The notes: a model not told the origin generated them from the letters alone. Shown: positions 35,055 to 47,216, counted from the stretch's first letter. The stretch is DNA of 64,000 bases from Typhlomys cinereus (GCA_023101885.1 JALPQD010000207.1:1555844-1619843), one strand, 5' to 3'. Program-made: numbers and translations.

Positions 35055-35545
35055 TAAGAATCTGCCAAAGTATCTTCCAAAGAACCTTCATCCTTTTTTC
35101 CTTTCCACAATGAGTGTGAGTTCTCTGTGGTTCTAACATCCTTGTTAGCATTTGGCACTGTGGCATTTGGGGTTTTAGCTTCTCTGTTAGGTCTGAGTGG
35201 AACTCATGGTTATTTTGATTTGCAATTCACGAATGACATAGATTTGAGGACCTTTCCCTGTGCTTGTTTTCCGTCAGCTCATCTTCCTTGCTGAGGATTC
35301 TATGCAGGATCTCTGCCAGCTTTTTCATTAAATTACTTTCTTATTGAGCTTTAACAGCTTGTGTATAATTTAGATACAGAAATTTTGTCAGACATATTTT
35401 TATAGATATCTTCTCCCAGTTCTTGATTTGTCTCCATTGTCATTTGTAGAACATTCTTTAAACAAATTTTTGCATCCTTTTTACCAAGGTCTTCTTTCAT
35501 GCATCATACTTTGTCTAAGAAGTCATTATCAAATCAAAGGTCCCC
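35055..35545 (-). mobile_element. old L1 ORF2 fragment, antisense
   Basis: 'catccttgttagcatttggc', 'ttctcccagttcttgatttg' and 'ctttgtctaagaagtcatta' match the antisense order of L1M-class ORF2. Probably the continuation of the L1 at 32830-33524. Confidence 0.75.
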
Positions 35546-35931
35546 TAGATCTGTCCAAACTTACATAATGAATATATAAATATACACACACACACATCCT
35601 GCTTGGTAGCTCTGCTGGTGTGAAAGCATCGTGGTTGCTTGGGATTCTGAGGATAATATACCACATACTGGTGTGGACCACTGCTTGCGGGTTCTGGCCA
35701 GACACTGCCTCAGTCCTCTGAGGATCTGCACAGTGGTCAATAATAGTGAACAGCTAAGAGGAGGCAAAAACTTTGATTTTTTCACCTGAACTGAGTGGAA
35801 TCCCAGTGTGTCTCCCTACAAAGGAATGTCTGCGGTAAGGGGTTGGGGGCGGGGTGAAAGGTCAAAAGTTTAAGAGTTCTGTGGTCATTCTCCTACCAAC
35901 TCAATGCGACTCACAGTTCCTGATCAGGTGT
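35546..35931. other. unassigned, no gene seen
   Basis: No recognised repeat apart from a short CA tract near 35583-35596. Confidence 0.4.
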
Positions 35932-35995
35932 TCTTTCTTTCTCTTTCTCCTTTCTTTCTTTTTTCTTTTTTTCTTTTTCTTTCTTTCTTTCTTTT

Positions 35996-36055
<60 letters not shown>

Positions 36056-36074
36056 TCCTTTCTTTCTTTCTTTT

Positions 36075-36134
<60 letters not shown>

Positions 36135-36190
36135 TCCTTTCTTTCTCTTTCTTTCCTTTCTTTCTTTCTCTTTCTTTCTTTCTTTGTTTC
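35932..36190 (+). repeat. (TTTC)n microsatellite, ~260 bp
   Basis: Long tetranucleotide array with few interruptions. The four 97-146 codon frames across it (Phe/Leu/Ser or Lys/Glu/Arg) are translations of the repeat. Confidence 0.97.
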
Positions 36191-37252
36191 GCATCTTCTT
36201 TCTCCTTCTCTTCTTTCTCCTTCTTCTCTATTTATATTCATATAGATTTAGAAATAAAATCAAGTTTCTTAATCAGGGGAAGAATCCAAACTAGTTTTCC
36301 TTCTGTCCATAGAATAGTCCTGCTGCCGACTTTGGTCAGAGAAGTCACTCTTTGCAGTGGTTAAAGGTGACCACAGAGACTCATAACTGGCCACAGTACA
36401 AAGAATAAATAACTGCTGAATGCCTGTCACAGAGTATCTATAACACTTTCCCCAGAGGCTTAGGGAACATTATAGAAGAAGACAGGGAAAGAATGGAAGA
36501 GCTGGAGGACAGCTGGAGAGATGCTCACACTGTTGACTTTGGGGCATGATGTGGCTGCTGTATTCTTGAACTCAGGACAGCTGTACCTAACTGCACAACA
36601 TCTGCAAACGGTAGGGTCTGTCAGCACTCTGCTGTGGAAGGAAAAAGGGCTCACGGGCCTTCCCTGCCTCCCCGAGGATTTAGACACAGATAAAAAGTTG
36701 ATGGAGGAGGGAGAGATCAATCTAACTTCTTCACCACTACCACTTCAGTTTCAGATAAGTGTGAATTAATTTACGCCTTCCCACTCATTCCATGTAAATG
36801 AGTTCACAAATCAGAAATTTCTTTGTTGGTCTTTCTTCTTCTGGAGCTTGAACCCACTCTGCAAATATCACTTTGGTTATAGACCACTCTTCCATAGTGT
36901 TTTAATCTTGGCCTTTAATGGAATTTTGTCATTACAACCTAATTTATATGACAGCAGATTTACTTAGTAGTAATGTGGTCTTTTCAATGAAAGCAATATG
37001 ATGCTTTTCAGGAACATATCCTGAAGAGATTTTGGGTACTTCTTGGCTGGTGGATGGTTTGACCATTGGGTAAAAGTTGCAGATACTCCATCAGGACCTA
37101 AAGAGAGAAGATCCAGTGGCTAGCTCCCGCAGGAAGGATCCTAGGCTACATTGGAAGCAGTTTAGGCTTCCAAGGGTGCTGGGAACTCAGAACTCTCACA
37201 GTATCTGCTCTTGGTGGATTTGGTCACTCCATCGCTGGTAACAGTTATTAGA
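36191..37252. other. unassigned, no gene seen
   Basis: About 1 kb without a recognised element. 82-86 codon frames at 36460-36769 lie on opposite strands and have no recognisable domain. Confidence 0.45.
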
Positions 37253-37264
37253 AGTACTTTTAAT

Positions 37265-37544
37265 TGGGGGCTGGAGAGGTGGCTCAGGGGTTAAGCCTCT
37301 GCCTTGAAGGCGGAAGGTTCTGAGTTTGGATCCTAGACCCCACATATAGACGCCAGGCGGAAGCGGGGGCGGCCTGCATTTCTGGTCCTGGTAGGGCAGA
37401 GCCTGTGAATCCCGGGGCAGAGTAAACAAGGAGGAGGTGGAAGTGTTCATGGTGGTTCCCGAATTTGTCCTTGGTTCTACACACACACACACACATACAT
37501 ACACACATATACATACACATACGCACAATTGAATAAATAAAAAA
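37265..37544 (+). mobile_element. tRNA-headed SINE, GC-rich younger subfamily
   Basis: Full length. Anticodon-like arm TCTGC-CTTGAAG-GCGGA, CA/CATA tract, AATTGAATAAATAA tail. Flanked by a perfect 12-bp target-site duplication AAGTACTTTTAA (37253-37264 and 37545-37556). Confidence 0.97.
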
Positions 37545-37556
37545 AAGTACTTTTAA

Positions 37557-37882
37557 GAGGAAAATACAGATTTTTTTGGACTCATTCACTTTTTTTTGAA
37601 ATATAAGGAAGTTAAGATACAAATAAGATTTGTTAGTTAGGTTTTCTATAAAACTTGCATAAGTCTTCAGTGCCAAGGTCATGAAAGCACTCTAGGGAAG
37701 TCAGGGAGCTACAGCCACTCGCTGACTGATTGAAAAAACTAGTTAGCTGTATGCAGTTAAGATGAGGGACAGTCACAGCTTTCAATAATAAGTGTGAACA
37801 GCTCAGGTTAAAGTTAGATGCTACTGTTTGTTATAGGAAGAAGTTGGATTAAAAGAACAGAAGCAGTTTAATTTTTGAAAAG

Positions 37883-37918
<36 letters not shown>

Positions 37919-38025
37919 ACACACACACACATACATAGGACTATTGTAGACCATGTGTCTACCAGTAGACACTCTTAGGAGGGAGAGCATAAGGAAAAGT
38001 GTGGGGAGGTATGGAATTCAGAATT
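37557..38025. other. unassigned with (CA)n at 37884-37937
   Basis: AT-rich sequence holding a ~50-bp CA microsatellite. No gene. Confidence 0.5.
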
Positions 38026-38061
38026 CTCATTTTCACAGATATTTGGTTATAAGATCTTATT
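38026..38061. repeat. 36-bp direct repeat, left copy, bracketing an LTR
   Basis: Starts 'ctcattttcacagatatttg'. The partner at 38464-38499 differs at 3 of 36 positions, one of them the last base. The pair sits on either side of the LTR at 38063-38463. Confidence 0.92.
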
Positions 38062-38062
38062 T

Positions 38063-38463
38063 TGTCATAGTTAGGCACAGATGTCAACTTGACAGCTGAG
38101 GGCACATTTGTGGAGAATTAGTGCTTGGGTTAAATCCAGAGCAAACCTACAGGAGATTGTCTAATTGATGGGGGAAGGCCCAAGTGGATGGGATTAGGTC
38201 CTGGAATAAAATACAGAGAGCTGGTTGAGAGAGTTGGCATCCTTGTGTACACTTGGCCAGACATGCTAGTCTGGCAAGTAAGGATTGTCCATCTCTCAGC
38301 CATTATGTAGAGATGGTGTGGCCAGTTCCCTCGGCCCTGGTGTTAGTGCATGTGCTCCTGTTAAGCTGGACTATGAACCAGACTACCACAAGAAAATAAA
38401 TCCCTTGTTCCCCTAAGCCATTTGATGGTGATTTATCAGCAACCATGCAGGCTGACTGCTACA
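38063..38463 (+). mobile_element. MaLR-type solo LTR (group B), complete
   Basis: 401 bp from TGTCATAG to CTGCTACA, aligned end to end with 5250-5656. It is bracketed by a 36-bp duplication (38026-38061 and 38464-38499) rather than the 5-bp duplication seen around its relatives. Confidence 0.9.
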
Positions 38464-38499
38464 CTCATTTTCACAGATATTTGGTTTTAAGGTCTTATC
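38464..38499. repeat. 36-bp direct repeat, right copy
   Basis: Partner of 38026-38061. The first 23 bp are identical. Confidence 0.92.
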
Positions 38500-39420
38500 C
38501 GCCTCTCATCTCCCCTCTCTCTCACTCCCCTCCTGTGCACACCACATGGCTCATGCAGAGGAGCCAGTTCTACTCCGATAGGAGTGGTGGCTTCAGTCTG
38601 AAGCAGCCCCATGATGTTTGTGTGCTCAGGTCTCCTGTGAACCCCAAGCGCTGCAGTTAGACCCAAGCAATCGGCGTCTGGCACATGTGGTCATGGGTTA
38701 AGATCTGAAGATCTCTCCAAGCCCATCTCCAGAGTCCAAGTTATACCATACATGAAATAAAATGTCAGTGGTTACACACAGAGACCGCAGGATTAGCAGT
38801 CAGTAGACCAAATCTAGAGTGGGTGGGGCCAAATTCAATCTGACCTTGCTTAGAATGACCCTCTCTGAGGGTCTGAGGGAGAAGGTGCCAAACGAGGAAG
38901 AAAATCCCTGAAGTGCATGTGAGTTTCACATGACTGGTTTGGTGAACACTAACTGTCTCTTCTATTCTCACTGGGGCTCCCTACAAAGCAGGGGTGGGAG
39001 GAAGTACAGATGGATAATAGGAATGCATTGCTTCTGGTCAATGTCAGTTGTTCAATTTTTGAGATGTATGCAGAAAATGGCCAGAATGGGCATCTTTAGC
39101 CAATTTATGGATGTCAGCGTTTAATATTCTATCCATGTTCTGTATTATCAGCAATAATCAAGAAACAGTGATCTGATGATCCACGGCACCTTGGAACAAG
39201 AAGCAAGGTGAACTATTAGCCAACAAAGACTGATGTGTGGGGAGGCCCCTAATAGGCTGGCTGATGGACAAGCAGGAAGGTGTCTGTTGGCTTCAAGCAG
39301 ACATTCTAGATTTCTCCAGGCAAAAGTGTTGAAACATGTTGCTTTGTTTGCTTTTCAAGGTGAATAGAGCATTTTTGTTGAGAAGTGCAATGATAAGCAT
39401 TTTTATAGTGTGACCAGTAC
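38500..39420. other. unassigned, no gene seen
   Basis: Moderate GC with no recognised element. Short frames only. Confidence 0.45.
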
Positions 39421-39429
39421 ATTCACATG

Positions 39430-39536
39430 AGAGAGACAGAGAGAGAGAGAGAAACAGAGAGAGAAAGACAGAGAGAGAGACAGACAGACAGAGACAAAGA
39501 GAGAGAGAGGGAGATAAAGAGAGAGGAGAGAGACCA
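39430..39536. repeat. (GA)n-rich tract
   Basis: Interrupted GA/GACA simple repeat. The 95-codon minus-strand frame over it is Ser/Leu-rich shadow. Confidence 0.9.
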
Positions 39537-39721
39537 TGGTGGCGATAGTTTTTAGGAGCAACACCTTTTAGGAGTAACACATCACTCTAATTTCTCTTCT
39601 GTCCTCTTCTCTCTATTTCATTAAAAATAAATGTTGACAGCAGTTCATTGACTTGCTTGACTAATGAGTTGCAATTTGCAATTTGGAGCTTAATAATGGG
39701 GAGACAGTTGGAGCTAAAGAC

Positions 39722-39797
39722 AATGACCATGATTGAGGATGAAGCTCAGTCACAGGTGCAAGGTTCTAGGTTCAATCTCCAACAAAAAAAGAAAAAC
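39722..39797 (+). mobile_element. ID element
   Basis: 'attgaggatgaagctcagtc', 'gtgcaaggttctaggttcaa', then an A-rich tail at 39782. About 75 bp, the length and order of the tRNA-Ala-derived rodent ID SINE (BC1-related). Confidence 0.75.
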
Positions 39798-40310
39798 TAA
39801 ATTAAAATGAAAAGATCTTGATCTGGTTGAGGATCAAGTCATCCCAGGACAGGAGTTAAGTCATCTTGGTTTGTCCAACTTGTGGGACAGACATTTGTCC
39901 TAGAATAATGCCACAGCTGCTTGGTTATGGGAACTAGGTAGGTGTGTGATTTCTCAGTTCATGTGACCGTATTATTTTTTTAATAGAAATAAATCTCTGA
40001 GATAAGGATCTGCCAAGGGTTAGGTAGATTCTGACTGTGACAGAGCTGACGCACAATTCAGAACTCACAGGACCGACAGACAGAGCCTCAGAGTGAGAGA
40101 TCACAGATGCCTAAAGGGTCTCTGTGGTTCTCAACTAACAGCTTTAGGTTACCAAGGAACCAGAAAGAAAAGCTCTACCAGGCCAGAAACTAGATTTAGG
40201 GACTGATCAGTCAAGGGACTGATTCTGGTGCCATCGAAATTCAAGAACCACAGAGTTAATGAAATGCATAGACTCTTTTTGAGAGCACATGTATTATTTC
40301 ATATCCTTGG

Positions 40311-40361
<51 letters not shown>

Positions 40362-40880
40362 GTTCCTAGCTGATACAGAATAAGGAAAGTTAAGACAGTT
40401 CAGTAAACATGTGAGCATGCCCCTCTGGTGTACATTTGTGAGACTGGCAGCCCTTCCAAGTCTAGCAATTCCAGATATCTTGTTCAGGGTGGGTGGAGCT
40501 TCTTTCACTGGCTGAAGAGGACTGGCTCAGAGACTCCAGAGTGAGTTTTCACGTGTTGGCCCTCAGCTAGCCAGACGGGGGTGCTGAGCACAGAATGGAG
40601 CAACTTAGTTCACGCACCTTTGGAAGTTAGTAAAACACCCTTACCGACAACCCACTATCCAGCGCTTCAGATTCCTAGTGGCAAGCCCTTTTCTATTTCC
40701 AATGAAAATCAATCTTGTAATGCACAAGTTAGCATGGTTGTATTTTTATATCTCACAAGGTTGGATTTGTGAAATAGAAAAAAAGAGCTTTATTGATCCA
40801 CATGCCTTACTTTCTGCTTCAAAGTGAATGATCACTCAGTCTACATGACCAAGTGGATGCATTTTAAAGGGGGGCATTGG
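39798..40880. other. unassigned with (TG)n at 40314-40360
   Basis: No gene. A pure TG microsatellite of about 45 bp is the only distinct feature. Confidence 0.5.
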
Positions 40881-41087
40881 AGCTGGAGAGATGGTTCAGG
40901 GGTTAAGACTCTGCTTCACAAGCAGAAGGTCCTGAGTTCAGATCCCAGGTCCCACGTAAAAATGCCAGCCGGAACCGGCAATAGGCTGCACTTCCAGATC
41001 TGGTGGGTGAGCCTGGGAAATCCCAGAGTGAAGCAAGAAGACAGAAGCAATCCAGGATGATTCCCAAAGTCATAGTTGGACCTCCAC

Positions 41088-41146
<59 letters not shown>

Positions 41147-41165
41147 GAAATAAATACATAAAATA
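40881..41165 (+). mobile_element. tRNA-headed SINE (older subfamily)
   Basis: Full length, arm TCTGC-TTCACAA-GCAGA, (CA)n at 41093-41142. Flanks 40862-40880 and 41166-41188 share 'taaa', a G-run and 'gcattgg', a target-site duplication with a small indel. Confidence 0.93.
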
Positions 41166-41383
41166 TTTAAAAGGGGGGTGGGCATTGGTCAGGTACAGAG
41201 TGGGAAATACAGTCGCTAGCATCTAGCAGTTTCCCTGGGAATGCCTTTTGTGTCTGAGGTACAGTCTTAATATTCACCACTGTGAGGGGAGCAATTCAGT
41301 GACATTAGTCTACTCACAAGTTTGTGTAAACACTTCTCTCTAGTTCCAAACATTTCAATTGCTCAGAATTAAACCCTGTTTTG

Positions 41384-41755
41384 CTGGGGAGGTAGCTCAG
41401 TGGTTAAAAACCTTTGCCTCTCAAGCAAAAGGACTAGAGTCCATGTGAAAATTCCGGGTGGGTGTAGGGGCCACCTGTTCTCCTAGCCCTGGAAGACAGA
41501 GTCTGGGAATCCCAGCTAGCAAGCAGGCTAGCCAGACTAGCCCTGGATGGCCCACTCTGGGTTTAAGTAGAGACCCAGGCTCTTAACAGCACAACAATAA
41601 GGTGAACTAGTGATTTAGGATGATTCCTGATATCACCCTTGGACTCCACAGGCATGCATGCTCGAGCGCCCTCCTGTACATACATCTTCCCACAAGCAAA
41701 CACACATATACACATGCCTGCACGGCCTGTACATAGATACATGAAAGAAAAAATA
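41384..41755 (+). mobile_element. old tRNA-SINE variant with extra internal block
   Basis: Head 'tgctggggaggtagctcagt', B-box region decayed, then an extra ~70-bp block (41510-41585, 'agccagactagccctgg' and 'tagagacccaggctctt') absent from the standard SINE, then the usual 3' body ('gatgattcctgatatcaccc'). Confidence 0.8.
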
Positions 41756-41837
41756 GACACTGTTACTGTTAATGTTATGCCTTCTCCTGATCCTCTCCTC
41801 TGCCAGCCCCTGTTTTCTGCTTGCTTCTTCTGAATAT

Positions 41838-42075
41838 TTCATGTAAGCGGATCATGCAATATATAATCTTTTATTTGGCTTCTTTCATTTAGAATAACCT
41901 TTTCAAGCTTCATCTATGTTGGAAAATGTATCAATACTTAATTCATTTTTATAGCTGAATAATATTCATGATATAAATATACCACGTTTTATTCATTCAT
42001 CTATTAATAGACATTTAAGGCATGTCAATCTTTTGATGATTATACATGTTACTGCTGTAAATATTCATGCACGAT
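41838..42075 (-). mobile_element. ancient L1M 3' fragment, antisense
   Basis: 'tttcatgtaagcggatcatg', 'atagctgaataatattcatg' and 'aatataccacgttttattca' are classic antisense L1M 3' landmarks. Confidence 0.85.
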
Positions 42076-44234
42076 GGCAAGACTCTTGTCTCTTCCTTAA
42101 ACCTTTCCAAAGATGGGGGTCAGATTCATTCCCAGTCTTTCGATTTCACTTCCACAAATTTCATTTTTATCCTAAATTTTAGTTTGGTTTACCGCTGAAT
42201 GGGAACCAGCCGGTTGCCATATTTGAACATCATGTTGTGTTGCTATGTGTATAGTACATTCTGTCCAATGAGTTTAACATTGACCCTGAACACAGCTAAG
42301 AGATGTGGGAGAGATAATTCCTACACGGTGGCCAGTTATATGAATTCTAACTCCAGAATTCACAAAGGATTTTTTTCAAAGTCTTGATGTTAACTTTTAT
42401 GGAGTCACAGGTTCCTTTCAGTCCTCTGCTCACAGAGGTTACTTTGTCTGCCTGATTCTGTGCCCATGACACACTCCTTTATTCAGCCCCGCGGGGTGTT
42501 TGTGTCCAGCTGTTCTGGTTGAGCCCTATCCGCAAGACCTAATGCTGCAGACCGTCAGAGTCTACACAATCGCACCTTACACTGGCGTAGCAGCAACTTC
42601 TCTGAGCTACGGTTATTTTAAATTATTTCCGCAATCACTAGTCCCATTTATACAAATTGTCCCCCAAAATGTATTCGGTTGAAGTCCTTGTGGAAGGCCC
42701 CTCCGGGGTCTCTCCTAAATGGCAAGTTCTGTTGTGTTCTAACCTTGCAGTGCAGGGTGATGTTCTACAGAACGCAACTGTAGAAAGAATGAACACTCCA
42801 CAGATGCACCCAGTTAGCGTCTCACTCCAGGCTTAGACAATTTTCAGATAAACCATTGCTATGCTGAATGTTATCACTTGGACTTAAATAGACCTCCCAA
42901 GGCACAGACTCACATCTCGTTTCAGGCAGCAAATTGCCTTTCACAAAGGCGATACGGGGGAGGGACCCCATCACTTAGTGAGTGTAGGAAGCGACTTCAG
43001 CGTGAAAAGGGATCTGAGAATCAATACAAGATATGCCGCTTTGGGCCACTTTTCTGAATAACCGTAATCCAAAACCACACGGAGAGGATGACATGAAACC
43101 AGGTCAAGCTTTTGATATTTTTTCAATTGGATGAAAGGGATGAGGGGTGGAATGATTTTTCCAATGCGTGGGTGAAGCTTCTTATGCCAACGTTTTATGG
43201 CAGTAACGAGCATAATTTTACTGTCCTTTCTAGCTGGCGAGTGGGATTATATCTTGTCCTCCTGGTACCTACCATTAGTATAGCCACGTTTAGATCTGAG
43301 TTAGTTATAGAACGTGGTGGTGATGGCAGAGGGACCATGAGCGTACACTCACAAGCATAATCTCAGTAAAGAACTTTGTGGTGCATCGTGCTTTGAAGAG
43401 CTATTGTTACTCGTTAATGCATAGGAGGAAAAGAGCAATGTCGGACAGTAGGAGATGTGTTTCTGTTTACTACCATTAACATCTTCCAACTACAAGCTGC
43501 GGGACCTGAACCAAGAAATGCCATTTTATGTATGTCCCCATTGTGTATTTGTTCACTTGTCTACACCAAGAAACACCAGATAGACTGTCTGACCTAACCA
43601 ACTGTATATGTGATTCTAGCCATAAACAGTTGGCTCTAAATTAGAAAATACTTTACACCCCAGAGTCGCCACTAGCTGGAAGGACAGCCTTGAATGATAA
43701 TGTGTAAAGATTATGAACGGAGCAGGTGGAACTGTCCAATCGGAAGCCAGTCACTAGCTGCTCGGGAAATTCCAAAGACCATAAGTAATGTAGGAGGTAT
43801 TAGAGACAGTGGGTGGACAAAGCTGACCAATCTCCACAGCCAACACTATTTTTACTTTTATTTACCTAATCATGTATCTCTAGGTTAGAAGCCCTTTTCC
43901 CTAGAAGTAGCCACTCTTAGAACCTTGCTGAACAATGACTCAGGGCTTCCGTTCCAGATCTGCTGTGTCAATGACAGCGGGATCCCAGGTTCAAGCTTGA
44001 ATAAAAAGGCCCTCAAGTGATTGCATCGGTGTTAGCTCCATGGTGGTCTCTTGGGATTCAGAAATCTGGGCACAACACAAGCCACCCATTATCTCCATTA
44101 GGTCAGCCTTTTGGTTACCCAGGAAGCCCCTCATCCACTGTCTTCCCATGGCACCAAAGCTGCTTGGGGGAGAGAATGCTTTTTTTAACCACCTCACTCC
44201 CACACCTTCCTTCAGAAGTCTCAGTCTTTGGAAT
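42076..44234. other. unassigned 2.1 kb, likely single-copy
   Basis: The longest stretch without a recognised repeat. Best frames are 80-82 codons at 42971-43360 and resemble nothing I know. CpGs are scattered. Worth a conservation check but shows no gene signature. Confidence 0.5.
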
Positions 44235-44359
44235 GGTGAGATCAGATAAATCAAGTTGGATGACCTGAGTTCGGTCCCAGGGTGGAAGGAGAGAACTAAC
44301 TCCTGTAAGTGGTCTTCAGACTGCCACACATGTGCTATGGTACACAGGCATCTACACAT

Positions 44360-44402
<43 letters not shown>
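44235..44402 (+). mobile_element. B3/B4-like tRNA SINE with (CA)n
   Basis: 'gatgacctgagttcggtccc', 'gagagaactaactcctgtaa' and 'ccacacatgtgctatgg' are B3/B4-type landmarks. (CA)n at 44366-44402. The 5' head is missing. The 157-codon minus-strand frame is a shadow. Confidence 0.8.
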
Positions 44403-44403
<1 letters not shown>

Positions 44404-46050
44404 TCCTCACTCCAAAGAGCTCCGGGACCGCTGTGGACTCACTGCTAGCAGGACTGTGAGGCATGCTGGACCTGTCTCTAGAGGTATTTTCAGGATGAAA
44501 GAATTTAAGGCATGATAAAAGCTCAGTGTTTCCTGCACAGGCACCTTGCAGAAGTTCCTCTCATTTCCTTCTTGCACACAAGAACCTGGCTGAAGCCTGA
44601 AGGGTCTTTTCCTTTCTTCTCTGGCTGTGCTTGTTCCTAGTACCTGCTCTCTGGTATCAGTAGGTGAGCCTTCCATAGACCTCAGCACACACCAAAGCAG
44701 GCAGTCAACTGCCTTGGGCCTCCCATCCCTACTGGCCCTGCTTCCCTGACTCCAGGAAACTGGGTAGGAGTGAAGAGAGAAGTGCTAATCAGACCGGGAG
44801 CTGGCCTTAAAGCGGAGAAAAACTCATCAGCCTTTCATTGGAGACCTAACCTAGCGAAGTCTCAACCTAACGCGTTCATTTCCTTCCCACCATTCCTGCT
44901 CTGACCTTTGCCCTGTTGGATAATTTTCTGACTCTGGAACAGAGTCCCCTGCTTGCCCTGCCCTGGCTCCCAGCCTCCTCCTCCTCCTTCAGTTTAGCTC
45001 CTCTGATTTTTCCATCACTTCCCTTTCCACAAGCCCACAGCTCCCTGAAAGACACATTTCAGGAGAAGCCTGCCTGCCCCTTACCAGCCCTTCTGACTTT
45101 CCCTCCCAGTGCCACGGCCACAGCACAGTCCATGGGGGGAAGTTCCCTGCACTTTACCTTCTCCCAGAAAGTCGCTCAAAGGAGACTGTGTACTAGTGTG
45201 TCCATACCCCTTTGTAGAACATCCTGGCTCATTTTAGAATATCCTGCTTCCTGCCAACCTTCCCCAGTGGGGCAAAATGTCTATTGCATTGCTCTTGCTT
45301 CCCTTACTTTACAGGAACTCAAGTTATCAGGGAAAATATCAATGCCTCTTCCATAGGAATTTTAGATAAACCATCATTGGGATAATGATATTCCAGATAT
45401 TGCGTGGGATGTGTTTCCATGGAACGTTTATTTGCCATTTCTCTAGAGTTCAAGTCTAATTTGACATTTTGTGTATTTTTACAGTGAGACCCATGTTGGG
45501 AAAGGCAAAGCCTTCTGGAGGGGCAGGCTGGCAAAGCCCCGGCAGGTTTTGGCATTCCCCTGAGGGGGCTGCGTAACTTTCCTCTCTAACCGCCTCCATC
45601 AGTTATGATGCCCGCCTACCGCTTCACCAGCAGGACCCTCACAGACGTGTGTGGAAGAGCCCGAGGACCTGTTTACACCTGCTGCCCCCCAAACCTGCTC
45701 CTCCTGCACCTTCTCTGAATTCTGAGGACCCCACAGAAGAAAAAGACCAAGGAGGTGATTTTCCTGGAGAAGAGATGCACAGCCCCTGATGTCTTTCTAC
45801 CTGGACAATCACTCATGTGTTTTGTGAAATTTTGTGAAATGCGCACACATATCAAACAAAAGAGCCATATTCCCTTCAGTGAGATAAGCTTTTCTTCCAA
45901 ACATCATGTTCTGCTCTTTGCTTCATACCTTTTTGTTTCATATCTTCACTTAAAGGAAAAAAAAAGGTTCATTTCAGCATATAAGTTGTTTTCTCACCAT
46001 TTCACACCCCTAAAATAAAAACCTGAATCATGAATGCTAAGTGCACGCGG

Positions 46051-46053
<3 letters not shown>
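44403..46053. other. unassigned 1.6 kb
   Basis: Moderate GC, with a 146-codon plus-strand frame (44916-45356) rich in Leu/Pro/Ser and no recognisable domain. Not called as a gene. Confidence 0.45.
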
Positions 46054-46096
<43 letters not shown>

Positions 46097-46120
46097 ACAC
46101 ACACAGACACACTTATGTAC

Positions 46121-46476
46121 TGTTAGACCTAAAGGGCCGAAGGCCAAAGGTCACCAGGAAGTAGACCCCCTCAGAATATTCACGGACACGGGCTCAATGC
46201 AAAAGCAAGAGGATTTTATTCCAGCGCGCTGGGGTCGCCTTATACACGAGGGGGAGAGAAGACCCCGAGCTCAAGAAGCATACACTTTTTATACCCTCCT
46301 CGCAGGAAGGTTATATCATGTTACAGAATTATTGGCTATCATATTAGTTACAATAATAATACAAAGGCTTTGGCGGTATTTGGCATAGCTGCACATACTA
46401 GACCTTGGGAGGGGGAGCATTTCCCAGAGTTCTGTGTGGGGAGGGGGCAAGCGGGCTTAGGCAGGCGGCATCTGCA
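46121..46476 (-). mobile_element. retroviral-type solo LTR, antisense
   Basis: Read on the minus strand it has a TATA box (TATAAAAA, complement of 46286-46293), then AATAAA (complement of 46215-46220) about 66 bp downstream, then a short U5 ending CTAACA at 46121. The flanks TGTAC (46116-46120) and CGTAC (46477-46481) differ by one transition. About 356 bp. By layout an ERV1- or ERVK-like solo LTR; the family is not identified and no internal region is present. Confidence 0.7.
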
Positions 46477-47216
46477 CGTACTGAAAACATTTCTCCGAGA
46501 CCTTGAAGGGGAAGATTCCTGGATCCAACTCTGGGGGAGTCTCTGGATCTGGGTGGTTTGGCATCTGGCCTTCTCAGAGGAACCTTGAGAGTGGAGATGT
46601 TCTCAGTATCTAGCCACCTGTTTTTAGACTTTTGTTTTTAGAACTCTGAAAACTGCTGACCACCAGGCTGTTAGTCATGACTTTATTATTTGTCACAATT
46701 TCTGTAAAAATTTCTTTTCTTCCACAGTACAACCACACAAGCATAAACACGAAAACACATACATATATGCATCCACATATATACATAAATATACACATAC
46801 AAACACACATGCAGACATACACACATACATACATACAACACACATATATGCACATATGCACACACATATACACAAAAATGCACACATACTCCCAAGTGCC
46901 AGAACCAAATAATCACATTGTATAATAAATATTTTTAAAGTTTGTAAGCATTTATTTCAATTGACTGGATTCTATGCTTTCTAAATTTCTCAATAACTTA
47001 TTTTAACACACACGCACAAGACGTAGAAACAATACCTAAGAATAGGTTATCGTGTAAGATTTCATTGCATGTATGCATTGTATAAAAGTTATGTAAGAAC
47101 TTGAGTAATAAAATTTAAACCAAGAGTTACTGAAATGCTCTCTGATTGTTCTGAGTTCATCCCTCTTTCTGGGAGGGAAATCTGGTCTTTGATGAGCTGT
47201 CTTATAGCAAGAGTAG
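46477..47216. other. unassigned with CA/CATA tract at 46745-46885
   Basis: Holds a ~140-bp irregular CA/CATA simple repeat flanked by AT-rich DNA. Cys/Val/Tyr-rich frames here are repeat shadows. Confidence 0.55.

Noticed and set aside
35854..36294. 146-codon Phe/Ser/Leu frame and Lys/Glu/Arg frames opposite it
   Set aside because: Translations of the (TTTC)n microsatellite.
42971..43360. Overlapping 80- and 82-codon frames on opposite strands as small genes
   Set aside because: No homology that I recognise, no supporting context, and length expected by chance.
43991..44464. 157-codon minus-strand frame
   Set aside because: Includes the complement of a (CA)n tract and a B3/B4-like SINE; no recognisable domain in the rest.
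44916..45356. 146-codon plus-strand frame outside known repeats
   Set aside because: No domain, splice or promoter context that I can recognise; Leu/Pro/Ser composition is typical of chance frames in C-rich DNA. Kept only as a note in the unassigned region.
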